The position numbers were made by a program, and so were the translations under genes. Under the pieces are notes generated by a model. That model made no database searches and was not told the origin of the DNA. It worked only from the letters and a program-made list of their open reading frames with translations. Shown here in pieces: positions 16,371 through 23,953 of a stretch of 26,863 nucleotides of DNA (positions are counted from its first letter, which is position 1; every line of letters begins with the position of its first letter). This stretch comes from Magnetococcales bacterium (lineage in GTDB: Bacteria > Pseudomonadota > Magnetococcia > Magnetococcales > Magnetaquicoccaceae). The stretch is taken from contig JADGCE010000009.1 of the NCBI GenBank assembly GCA_015229095.1, positions 4,817 through 31,679 of the forward strand, read 5' to 3'.

Positions 16371-17354
16371 TCAACCGGGAATATCCAACCCCATTGCGCG
16401 CAACCCCTGCACCATGGCGTCATTGGCCGCCTCAATCGAACGCACGGCATTGGCAAAGTCACCCCCATCCGCCTGGCGACCCGCCAGGGCATAACTCTCC
16501 TCCGCCTGTTTCAACAAGCCCCGCACGTTCCCATCCTCGGCCTTCTGTGGTGCCTGAACGATCAGATCCGCCTTCAACAGCTTGAAGGTTTCAAAACGAT
16601 CCAGTTCGTAGAGAAATTCCTCCCGCTTGTTGGCAAAATGGAGGGAATGGGTCAGGGTCTCCCCTTCACGCAAACCCTGCACGGCCTGGGTGACGATGGC
16701 ATAGGCCTTTTCCAGATTCACCCGCCCCTCGTTGATGCGATAGCGGTTGAAATCCTCCCTGGCTCTCTGCAGCAGTTCCGCCACGTGACGTGCCGCCTCT
16801 TCGGCTTGGGGAGAGGCCCCTTTTTCGGAGGAGATCCTTTGCAGTGCGTTCAGAAGAGACTCCACGCTGTTCATGCGTTGCTGGTAGTCGTGGGTATGCG
16901 CGGGTGGAGGGGGACGCATCCGACCATACAGGGCAGGCAGACGCCGCCCACCGCTGTCACCCGGAGCCGCCATGGCGGGGCCCTTTTCCAACATGGCCAG
17001 GGGATTGATCGGCGGATGGTTGTTTTGGTCATCCAGACGCACCCGCATCTCCAACTTTTGGCCGTTGCGCCACACCACGAGTGCCACCTCACTGCCCGGT
17101 TTGCCCTCCACGATACGGCGACCAAAATCCAACTGGGAAAGGATGGGTTTGCCGTTCAACTCCACCACCCAATCCCCCCGCTGCAACCCGGCCCGGTCGG
17201 CTGGGCTCTCTTTGAAAACCTCTGTGATCTGAACAGCATTGGGGGGGCCGGTCATGACACCCAACCACCCCTCCGCCCAGAGAGGCGTCGCGGAGAACAA
17301 GGCCGCCAAACCAAGCCCAAGAGACCACCAGGGCGTTTTATTCTGTTTTTTCAT
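16371..17354 (-). CDS. PDZ-domain protein with the same helical C-terminal region, copy 2
   Basis: The 327-residue protein has a signal peptide (about 1-27, ending LWA) and a clear AAGGAGA ribosome-binding site. A PDZ domain (about 28-108) follows: 'GWLGVMTG', 'AVQITEVFKESPADRAGLQRG', 'DWVVELNGKPI'. No protease domain is present. After a Pro-rich linker come the middle block 'DYQQRMNSVESLLNALQRIS' (156-175) and the C block 'LTHSLHFANKREEFLYELDR' (234-253), ending GLDIPG. These match the flanking proteins; the PDZ domain takes the place of their N block. PDZ domains usually bind C-terminal peptides, so it may tether an exported partner. It is flanked by gaps of 52 and 66 bp. Confidence 0.85.
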   Translation of the reverse strand: MKKQNKTPWWSLGLGLAALFSATPLWAEGWLGVMTGPPNAVQITEVFKESPADRAGLQRGDWVVELNGKPILSQLDFGRRIVEGKPGSEVALVVWRNGQKLEMRVRLDDQNNHPPINPLAMLEKGPAMAAPGDSGGRRLPALYGRMRPPPPAHTHDYQQRMNSVESLLNALQRISSEKGASPQAEEAARHVAELLQRAREDFNRYRINEGRVNLEKAYAIVTQAVQGLREGETLTHSLHFANKREEFLYELDRFETFKLLKADLIVQAPQKAEDGNVRGLLKQAEESYALAGRQADGGDFANAVRSIEAANDAMVQGLRAMGLDIPG

Positions 17355-17406
17355 GCACCAATCTCCTTTAAGCGCAGCGTGCGCGACAACACATATGCTC
17401 TCCCCA

Positions 17407-18285
17407 TTACAGGGGAATCATGACACCCAACTGGCGCAGAGCCCGCACCAGAAACTTGTTGGCCTCTTCCTGGGTCGGAATGGCGCTCTCAAAACGGTCA
17501 GCCGCTGCCAACTGCTGGGCCTTTTTTTGCTGCTCCCGGCTTTGGCTGATCAGAGTGGCCACTGCTTCCGCCTCATCCCCCGGCTTGGCGGATTCCGCCA
17601 GGGCCATACGGATCAGGGCTTCCAAACTCTCACCCCGCCGCACCTCATACTCATACTCCTGACGCGGGGTATCAAACTTTAAGGCATAGACCAAAGCACG
17701 GGAGCCCAGCAGCGGTTTCAAACCCTCAATCAGCAGGCCCTGGCCACGGGACAATGGGCGATTGGCCTCGCTGTACTGTTTTTTGGCCGCCAAAGCCTTG
17801 CTTTCCGCAATAAGCGGGGCGACGCGATCCAACACCTCCTGGGCGGCCTGTCGCTGCTCCGCACCCGCATGCTGCAAATGCTTCTGGTAGGTCTCCTGGA
17901 AATAGCGAATGCTGTCCGACAGATCCTCATAGCGCGAGCGGTGCAGCCACTCCTGGCTGTTCTGGTCGGCACTCTTCCGGGAGGCCTCCGAAGCCAGTTT
18001 GATGGCCTGGTTCAACAACTCCAGTGCCTCTTTCTCCGCGCCGCTGGCGTAGGCCTGCTGGGCAGCATCCCGCTTGCTGCGGGCTGCGGAGAGAGAGGAT
18101 TCCGCCTCGGGATGAGAGGTCGCAGTCACCCGTTTACTGGTGCCGGAGCTGTCCAGAAACCGGTTGAGCAGGGAGAGCTTTTGCTGGTAGAGGGGATTTT
18201 CCCCCCCAACAGCCACCCCCTGCACAACCAGCGTGGCCAACAAAATACCCAGCCTCCACGGAGGACAACAAAAAAAGGCGTTCAC
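17407..18285 (-). CDS. Periplasmic helical protein of unknown family, copy 1
   Basis: The GTG at 18285 is taken as the start (292 aa). It overlaps the upstream cytochrome stop (TAGTG) and puts a signal peptide (about 8-27) at the very N-terminus; the frame is open further upstream without a signal-like sequence. The mature protein is helical. Its N block 'LNRFLDSSGTSKRVTATS' plus 'HPEA' (about 40-61) closely parallels copy 3, and its C block 'LVYALKFDTPRQEYEYEVRR' (198-217) parallels both others. It ends GVMIPL where the others end in IPG. The middle block is more diverged. It has no CXXCH. Function is unknown. Confidence 0.82.
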   Translation of the reverse strand: MNAFFCCPPWRLGILLATLVVQGVAVGGENPLYQQKLSLLNRFLDSSGTSKRVTATSHPEAESSLSAARSKRDAAQQAYASGAEKEALELLNQAIKLASEASRKSADQNSQEWLHRSRYEDLSDSIRYFQETYQKHLQHAGAEQRQAAQEVLDRVAPLIAESKALAAKKQYSEANRPLSRGQGLLIEGLKPLLGSRALVYALKFDTPRQEYEYEVRRGESLEALIRMALAESAKPGDEAEAVATLISQSREQQKKAQQLAAADRFESAIPTQEEANKFLVRALRQLGVMIPL

Positions 18286-18941
18286 TATTTTGCCCGTTTC
18301 GGAGCCGCCTTGGCGGCATCTTCCTGGCTGGCCGGAGCGGCTGCGGCTGCCGGCGCTGCACCCTTTTTCTTGGAGTGGCACAAGCGACACTCAGAGACCG
18401 GGAAGGCCACCTTGCCATGGCAAACACCGCACTTTTGCCCCATCAAAATCTGCGCCATGCTGATCTGATTTTTGCCTTTTTCCGGCACAAAAATATCGGG
18501 ATGGCAGTTGGAACAATCCAGCCATTGGGTGTGCCGGTCATGGGGATAGACCACATCCGGCATGGAGCCCTTGACCTCACGCACAATGTCCAGATCAAAA
18601 ACCACTGCCTCCGCATTGGGATCCAGACGATCATAGCGGGGCGTGATGCGCTTTTTCTTCAAGGATTCAACCCAGTTGACATAGTTCCCGGCACTGAGAG
18701 GCTCCATATTGGCAAACGCCTCTTTGGGGGGTTGCAACAGACCGGTTCCCGGATTGGCGGGATCGTGGATGCCATCCTGGGGGGGGGGCAGGTTGCGTTC
18801 CGATTTGGGCTTCATCAGACGGTTAAAGGTGTTGACGGCAGCGGGCTGATCTTCACCCATCGACTCCCCCGGCATCCCCCCCAGAGCCATCCAGAGCAGC
18901 AGGGCCGCAGCCCCAGTGACAAAACGGTTGCGTTGTCTCAT
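18285..18941 (-). CDS. Trihaem c7-type cytochrome, type b (first copy)
   Basis: The 218-residue protein has a signal peptide (about 1-29) and AGGAG nine bases before the ATG. A ~110-residue haem-free N-terminal region contains 'YVNWVESLKKKRITPR'. Three CXXCH follow at 143, 171 and 185 ('QWLDCSNCHPDIF', 'KCGVCHGKVAFP', 'ECRLCHS'), with His in 'YPHDRH' as probable axial ligands. The C-terminal tail is Ala/Lys-rich and looks disordered and positively charged. It is a paralogue of 14774-15376 and lies 12 bp after the type a cytochrome. Confidence 0.93.
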   Translation of the reverse strand: MRQRNRFVTGAAALLLWMALGGMPGESMGEDQPAAVNTFNRLMKPKSERNLPPPQDGIHDPANPGTGLLQPPKEAFANMEPLSAGNYVNWVESLKKKRITPRYDRLDPNAEAVVFDLDIVREVKGSMPDVVYPHDRHTQWLDCSNCHPDIFVPEKGKNQISMAQILMGQKCGVCHGKVAFPVSECRLCHSKKKGAAPAAAAAPASQEDAAKAAPKRAK

Positions 18942-18953
18942 GATGGGTCGCTC

Positions 18954-19382
18954 CTATTGTTTCTTTTCAGCCGGCTTGTCGGCACCGCCGCCGATCAACT
19001 TTTGCACCGTATTGCCATGCACCTGGGTGGGGGTGCCCGGTTTGCCGGAGTGGCAAACATCACAGTTTTCCACCGACCAGGCGACCTCTCCATTGTGGCA
19101 GGCCCCACAAAACTCCCCATCGATAATCTTCAACATGCTGATCTGGTTGCCGCCCGCCTTGAACTTGAATCCCAAATCCGCATGGCACACCTTGCAGCGG
19201 AAACGGATGCGGTGAAACCAATGGGGGAAAATGGCCGGCCGCATCCCGGCGGCATCCGACTGATTGTTGATGACGACGTCACCATACTCCGCCTGGGCTG
19301 GCTGGCTTTCCAGCACGCACAGAGACGAGAGGAGGAGCAGGGCAACGCCTGTTCTCCAAGTTTTTTTAGACAATGTATTCAT
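18954..19382 (-). CDS. Trihaem c7-type cytochrome, type a (first copy)
   Basis: The ATG at 19382 (142 aa) is chosen over an in-frame GTG at 19391 because GGAG lies ten bases before it. A signal peptide (about 1-31, ending AQA) precedes three CXXCH at 63, 92 and 107 in the frame 'PHWFHRIRFRCKVCHADLGF', 'FCGACHNGEVAW', 'NCDVCHSG'. This is the c(7)-type triheme pattern. The C-terminus carries a short Gly/Lys-rich tail absent from its paralogue at 14388-14777. It follows the beta-barrel gene by about 40 bp. It is probably a periplasmic electron carrier feeding the conduit. Confidence 0.93.
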   Translation of the reverse strand: MNTLSKKTWRTGVALLLLSSLCVLESQPAQAEYGDVVINNQSDAAGMRPAIFPHWFHRIRFRCKVCHADLGFKFKAGGNQISMLKIIDGEFCGACHNGEVAWSVENCDVCHSGKPGTPTQVHGNTVQKLIGGGADKPAEKKQ

Positions 19383-19423
19383 CCGAGTCACACTCCGCTT
19401 GCTGGGGCCTGCACAAACACCTT

Positions 19424-21445
19424 TTATAATTGGACATCAAAAACACGCCTGAACTCCAACAAAATCAAACCTTCCTGATTCAACCCGCCCCTCTGGGTAT
19501 CCATTTCCACGGCCCCGACTGTCAATCGCGCCGCCAGTTTGCCAATCTGGTAGTCCAACATATTCAACCAACTGCGCCGCTCCGCCAATCCATCCTTGCC
19601 CATCAAGCCCCCCAAAGGAACCAGACTGTCGACCACGTCGACGGAAACGGTACTGGAAAAACGCATCTGCCGCAAGCCAAACAGATTGGGTTTTTGCGCG
19701 GAAATATTGGCACTGGCAAAACGGTCGGTCTCTGCAACCTTCTCCGGATTCGCTGCATCGGAGCCGGCTGCGCTGCTGGCACTGCTGCGCATGGTTCGGC
19801 GACTCCACTGCGTGGTGAGATTGCCCCGCCAGCGCATATCCCGCCACAGACTGCCATCGCTGTTCCATTGGAGGCTGGTCATTTGGGCATTCCCCTCGTT
19901 GGCCCCCATGCTCCGACTGTCTGCCAGGGAGAGTTCCAGATAATTTTGGCCCCGTTCATGGAAATGGGAAAAGCGACCGCTGGCCATATGGTTGATACCC
20001 CACAAAGGCAGGGTATGGCTGGTCTGGGCAGAAGAACCGGTTTCCGTCAAAGAGAGATTCAAGGAGACCGTATCGGTCAGGGGAATATCCTTGAACACCC
20101 CCTGACCGATCTGCTCCCGTAGTTCGGTGCGAGGCGACTGCCCACTGGCCAGCTGTTGATTGAGGTTGCCGGAGGAAAACCAGCGATAGTTGAGGGGGCC
20201 CAGAGGTTTGCTTTCGGGTGAATAGCTGCCCTGCACCCCCATAAGGGCATTTTGCACGCTATTCTCCCCCTCCGCAGAGCGGCTGGTGAGTTGATTGGCC
20301 ATGACGGTACTACCCAGATGCACAGCCGGGCTGATGTCATAGTTGCCCCCCAGCATGGCATGGACTGCACGGTTTCCCGTGCCGGTTGCCACCGGATTGG
20401 CGTTGCTGTTGGTCTGGTTGGTATTTTGATTGTCGGCAACCCGCATGGAGGCGACGGCGGCCAGGGGCATCCCTTCCGAACGCCAGGAGGCGAAAGAGCT
20501 GATCTGTTTCCAAACCATGCCCGACTCTTGCACCTGCCAGGTGGAGGCATCTCCACTGGTGGGGTGGGAGTCGATCACATAGCGGGCATTGTTGATGCTG
20601 CCCATGGAGGTGACCGACCAGTTTTTTGCCCCCTCATAGCGATGGTTGACGTTGAGCATCATGTCTTGAGTGTCGTTTGTCACATCTGGCGCCTGCTGGT
20701 TGGCGCGCACCAACCGCCCCAGCACATCCACCGCTTGTTTCAACAGGCGTTTCTGGGCGGAGACCGAAATACTGTCTACGGAAGAGGGTTCCTCATGGTG
20801 GTCCACGCTGGGCAAGGAGATGCCATGGAAGCCGCTGATATTTTTGGTACCCGCCCGGCCTCGAAAATGCTCAGCATCCACAGAAACCTTCATATCCTGC
20901 TCCTGGTTCTGATAAGACTGGGCGATGCCAATGGTATCCCCAACCCGTGCATGCCCCTCCGGTCGTCCCTCGCTGCTGTCCTCCTGGGCACGGCGATAGG
21001 AGGCCTTGAAGGGAAAGCGGCTTTCGGGCAACACATAGACCGTGCTGCGACCCTCCGCATGGCGGATCAAGCTGTCATAACTCTCCGGGGCACCCACCTC
21101 AGCTGTGGAAAACGCCTTGTACTGCATGGAGGCCACCCCCAAACCCAGCATGGCATCCCACTGCAACAGCCAGGGTCTCCAGACAAACCCCCGCGCCATT
21201 TTGCTCAGGTTAACCTCCAGCACCGACGTTTGATCCACGATGGGGCGCCGGTCTTTGCTCATCCGGTCCGCCACGACATAACTGCTGGCCCCAGAGACCC
21301 GCCAGGGGGAGAGTTCCGTGCGCAACTGCATGGGCCACCAATCGATCTCCGCATAAGAGCATACCGGCAAACAGGCCACTGCCCCGGAAAGGAGCAGACT
21401 CCACCCATATCTCCCCCCTGTACTGCTCCTCTTTGAATACACCAT
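19424..21445 (-). CDS. Outer-membrane beta-barrel, MtrB/PioB-like in role
   Basis: The 673-residue protein has a signal peptide (about 14-32, ending SYA). The mature part is built of alternating polar/hydrophobic segments rich in Ser/Gln/Asn/aromatic residues, such as 'AVHLGSTVMANQLTSRS', 'PLNYRWFSSGNLNQQLASG', 'NYLELSLADSRSMG' and 'LRQMRFSSTVSVDVVD'. These are typical of long outer-membrane beta strands. All Cys are in the signal peptide, so the mature barrel is Cys-free and lacks the N-terminal CXXC seen in MtrB. The sequence ends 'LEFRRVFDVQL'. Its place between a prolyl isomerase and multihaem cytochromes suggests a porin sheath for a trans-membrane haem wire. That is context, not sequence identity. 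The ~160 bp upstream of it show no clear promoter. Confidence 0.8.
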   Translation of the reverse strand: MVYSKRSSTGGRYGWSLLLSGAVACLPVCSYAEIDWWPMQLRTELSPWRVSGASSYVVADRMSKDRRPIVDQTSVLEVNLSKMARGFVWRPWLLQWDAMLGLGVASMQYKAFSTAEVGAPESYDSLIRHAEGRSTVYVLPESRFPFKASYRRAQEDSSEGRPEGHARVGDTIGIAQSYQNQEQDMKVSVDAEHFRGRAGTKNISGFHGISLPSVDHHEEPSSVDSISVSAQKRLLKQAVDVLGRLVRANQQAPDVTNDTQDMMLNVNHRYEGAKNWSVTSMGSINNARYVIDSHPTSGDASTWQVQESGMVWKQISSFASWRSEGMPLAAVASMRVADNQNTNQTNSNANPVATGTGNRAVHAMLGGNYDISPAVHLGSTVMANQLTSRSAEGENSVQNALMGVQGSYSPESKPLGPLNYRWFSSGNLNQQLASGQSPRTELREQIGQGVFKDIPLTDTVSLNLSLTETGSSAQTSHTLPLWGINHMASGRFSHFHERGQNYLELSLADSRSMGANEGNAQMTSLQWNSDGSLWRDMRWRGNLTTQWSRRTMRSSASSAAGSDAANPEKVAETDRFASANISAQKPNLFGLRQMRFSSTVSVDVVDSLVPLGGLMGKDGLAERRSWLNMLDYQIGKLAARLTVGAVEMDTQRGGLNQEGLILLEFRRVFDVQL

Positions 21446-21604
21446 CTAAAAAAATATCCAGAAGATGTTTTGCTTTCCATGGATGGCCGGATGGTACAGA
21501 AAAACTCCAGGGCGCGACTGTCAGGCACAGCCCCTCTCCATTATGAAGGCCCGCACGATGGAACGCAAGTTTCGTTCTAGATATTTTTTCGCTGTATCAG
21601 TTGC

Positions 21605-22696
21605 TTATTGCCCCTTGGCAGGCCTCTGTTTGGGGATATCGGCCTCTCCGGGGGCAAGGGGCAGATAATAACTCGCTTCGTCAATCTGTACCGGAGTCTG
21701 TTGCCAGAGTTGTTGCTTGAATGTGGCCCAGGCCGCCTCTGCCCGCTCCCGCATCAGCAAATCCTGCGCCCGCTCCCTGGCCTTGTCAAAGTCAACCTTG
21801 ACCGGCGGGTTCCGGCTCTCCAGACGGAAGATGGCCACACCCTCCAGCACCATGATGGGATCCGTTATGGCGCCCGGCTCCAACTTTTCCAGGCTCTTTT
21901 CAATCTCCGGAGAGAGCGTGCCCGCATGGGCATGGGCCAACAAGCCACCGGTTGCCGCCGAGGGATCACCGGAGTGAATTTTGGCCAACTCGCTGAAATC
22001 AGAGCCGCTCTTGATTTTGGCAACCACCCTCTCCGCCTCCGCCTGGGCCTCTTTCCAGGCGGCACCACCGGCACTGGGGTCCACTTTCAGCAAAATCAGC
22101 GAGAGCTGCTGATTCATCGGCTTGGTAAATTTGTTCGGATGTTCATCATAATAGGCCTGCACATCCGCCAGAGGGGGGTCCGGCAGAGTGCGGACGCTCT
22201 TTTCCAACTGTTTAAGCACACTCTGACTCTCCAGCTCCTGAGTCAAACTGGGCAACAGTTTTTCCCGTTCACTCTGCCAGCGCGGCGCATTGGCATAACG
22301 CTGTTCATATTCGGCAATGATTTTACCGATTTCCGCCATATCGGGTTTGATCCCCTGCGCCTTGGCCTCTTTCAAAAGCAGCAGACGCTCCACCAGGTTG
22401 CGCCCCACCTCTCGTTGAAATTTGGCCATGGCCCCTTCGGGGATGCTCCCATGGTAAAACTTGTTCTGCACCCCCTGCCGCAGGGCATTGAGATAGAGAG
22501 AGGCTGGGACAACCTCATCTCCAACCACAGCGAACGGTTTGTCAACAGAGGCCTCCTTATCCTTGCCACTGTCGGTCGATGCACCGACCGGGTCAGGCGG
22601 AGAGGGCTCCGCATGGAGAAGAGCAGACTCCCCTCCCAGGGCGAAAGCCAGCAAAAACAGGGGGAGAAGAGGCAACCGACCAGAACGACGCATCAT
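21605..22696 (-). CDS. Periplasmic parvulin-type peptidyl-prolyl isomerase (SurA/PrsA-like)
   Basis: The ATG at 22696 (363 aa; a second ATG follows directly) places a signal peptide (about 1-28, ending LHA) at the N-terminus. A SurA-N-like helical region (about 50-170) has 'AVVGDEVVPASLYLNALRQG' and 'LVERLLLLKEAKAQGI'. A parvulin domain (about 194-294) follows: 'MNQQLSLILLKVDP', 'AERVVAKIKSGSDFSELAKIHSGDPSAATGG', 'LEPGAITDPIMVLEGVAIFRLE'. A C-terminal helix ends the protein. Such foldases commonly accompany outer-membrane barrel-cytochrome clusters; the barrel gene is next. Two hairpins upstream may limit its expression relative to the tetrahaem cytochrome. Confidence 0.9.
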   Translation of the reverse strand: MMRRSGRLPLLPLFLLAFALGGESALLHAEPSPPDPVGASTDSGKDKEASVDKPFAVVGDEVVPASLYLNALRQGVQNKFYHGSIPEGAMAKFQREVGRNLVERLLLLKEAKAQGIKPDMAEIGKIIAEYEQRYANAPRWQSEREKLLPSLTQELESQSVLKQLEKSVRTLPDPPLADVQAYYDEHPNKFTKPMNQQLSLILLKVDPSAGGAAWKEAQAEAERVVAKIKSGSDFSELAKIHSGDPSAATGGLLAHAHAGTLSPEIEKSLEKLEPGAITDPIMVLEGVAIFRLESRNPPVKVDFDKARERAQDLLMRERAEAAWATFKQQLWQQTPVQIDEASYYLPLAPGEADIPKQRPAKGQ

Positions 22697-22714
22697 ACAG
22701 GGTATCCCAGACGC

Positions 22715-22748
22715 AAAACGGGTTGGACGGACCAGCCCTCCAACCCGT
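22715..22748 (-). terminator. Intercistronic hairpin, possible attenuator
   Basis: Perfect 10-bp arms (22718-22727 and 22739-22748) enclose an 11-nt loop. On the minus strand they are followed by four T (22718-22715). The hairpin sits between the tetrahaem cytochrome stop and the prolyl isomerase start. The T run is short, so partial termination or mRNA stabilisation is more likely than a full stop. Confidence 0.55.
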
Positions 22749-22761
22749 ATGGTAGACGAAA

Positions 22762-22778
22762 GGCAGGAGAGACCTGCC
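22762..22778 (-). other. Small hairpin just after the tetrahaem cytochrome stop
   Basis: Arms GGCAGG (22762-22767) and CCTGCC (22773-22778) enclose a 5-nt loop. On the minus strand three T follow. It precedes the stronger hairpin at 22715-22748; together they fill most of the 89-bp gap and could protect the 3' end of the upstream message. Confidence 0.4.
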
Positions 22779-22785
22779 ACCTTTT

Positions 22786-23631
22786 CTATTTGTTATGACA
22801 AGCCAAGCAGACGGCACTCGCGGTGTTCGGAATCCGCAGGAAGGTCGCATTGCTGCCCTGATGGGGATCGTGGCAGCTGGCGCACTCCACAAAGGGGGTG
22901 GCGGCGGCCAGAGTCGTACCATCCACGTTGGGGCTGCCGGCCGCACGGGTATAGAGCACCATATCCGTCTTGTCCCTGCTGCCCGCCGTACCTCCCGCCG
23001 TATCCACCCACCACACATCGTTGCCATTGATATTTTTGCCGACAACGGGGTGAAAATCGGCATCCTTGAACCCGGTGGTGGTCGCAGTCGTCCAGTTTCC
23101 GGAAGCGAGGCCACCGGCATAAGGCATGCTGATGGGATGGTCGTTTTGCAGGTCTTTCCCAATTTTGGGAATCGGGTCGCCAGTCATTTTCAGTGCGGCA
23201 GTACCCGTCGATCCCCCCGCCGTGTAACCACCGGAACCTGGGGCGTTAATCATGGAATCCATGGCCTGTGCGCCATCATGGCAGGAGAGGCAGGCCAGAG
23301 AGACCGAGCCGACCACGCCTTGGGTGGCATCATAGGTGGAGGTGTTCAGCGCCTTGTAGGTGGTAAAGGTGTTTCCAGCGGGCAGTGCCTTGTTCCACAA
23401 CGGAACGGCTGCCGAAGTATCCGAGCCATGCGGGGTGTGGCAGAAAACGCAGATCTCCGATATTGTGGACGATTTTCCCTGAGCGGTGGCGGAACTGCCG
23501 CTGCTCAGATCGTGTTTGCTGTTCGCAATCCCCGCAACCGCGCGTTCCGGATTTGCCAGCATGGCCACACCGATCCCGGCCGCCATGATGAGCAGAATGC
23601 CTTTTTGGATGTTATTGAATGTGTTCATCAT
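22786..23631 (-). CDS. Tetrahaem c-type cytochrome, first gene of the operon
   Basis: The start (281 aa; ATGATG at 23631/23628) has GGGAG four to seven bases upstream and puts a signal peptide at the N-terminus (about 10-33, ending AVA). Four CXXCH stand at 61, 114, 250 and 275 with the contexts CVFCHTPHG, CLSCHDG, CASCHDPH and CLACHNK. The same series, with 'PLWN' and 'NDHPIS' between, forms the N-terminal third of the undecahaem cytochrome, so the two share ancestry. The protein ends three residues after the last CXXCH. Other His (such as those in TPHG, DHPIS, DPH, FHP) can supply axial ligands. Being promoter-proximal and followed by hairpins, it may be the most abundant product; a filament or shuttle role is possible but unproven. 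Confidence 0.92.
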   Translation of the reverse strand: MMNTFNNIQKGILLIMAAGIGVAMLANPERAVAGIANSKHDLSSGSSATAQGKSSTISEICVFCHTPHGSDTSAAVPLWNKALPAGNTFTTYKALNTSTYDATQGVVGSVSLACLSCHDGAQAMDSMINAPGSGGYTAGGSTGTAALKMTGDPIPKIGKDLQNDHPISMPYAGGLASGNWTTATTTGFKDADFHPVVGKNINGNDVWWVDTAGGTAGSRDKTDMVLYTRAAGSPNVDGTTLAAATPFVECASCHDPHQGSNATFLRIPNTASAVCLACHNK

Positions 23632-23703
23632 GTATCTCCCGATTGTCCAAGAATGTGAGCCATAATGGTGCGGAAAGAGGATACCGCTGTTGGCTGTACA
23701 TGC

Positions 23704-23720
23704 TGCATACGAAGTGCCAA
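23704..23720 (-). promoter_or_regulatory. Sigma-54 (-24/-12) promoter candidate
   Basis: On the minus strand the sequence reads TTGGCACTTCGTATGCA. This matches the sigma-54 consensus TGGCAC-N5-TTGCW, with GG and GC at exactly the right distance and one mismatch (A for the first T of TTGC). Transcription would begin near 23693, giving a ~60-nt leader with GGGAG before the tetrahaem cytochrome start. Sigma-54 promoters need an enhancer-binding activator; no such gene is in the window. Confidence 0.7.
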
Positions 23721-23917
23721 CCTGAAACCAGACCCGCAAGATCAGACTTGATACTGTTAAAATACTAAAAAAATCAAATTGATAAAAATAAATACCCCAC
23801 AAGAAAAAAAGCGGAACGCAGCGGTACAGGGGAGACTTTTGGCTGGCTTTTTTCTCATTATTGAGAATGCACACACAACGGGTTCCCATTTTTGGGAAAA
23901 TCGGTCGTTTTTTGGGC

Positions 23918-23953
23918 AAAAAAAACGGCTTCCCATTTTTGGGAAAGCCGTTT
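23918..23953 (-). terminator. Rho-independent terminator of NHL lipoprotein 2
   Basis: On the minus strand a 12-bp stem with a single bulged base (arms 23941-23953 and 23923-23934, 6-nt loop) is followed by eight T (23925-23918). It lies 24 bp after the NHL stop and separates that gene from the cytochrome operon. Confidence 0.85.

Noticed and set aside
23773..23783. FNR/CRP-type site ATCAAATTGAT
   Set aside because: Half-sites are in the reverse order and the spacing is one base, unlike TTGAT-N4-ATCAA. It may be a chance palindrome in an AT-rich block.
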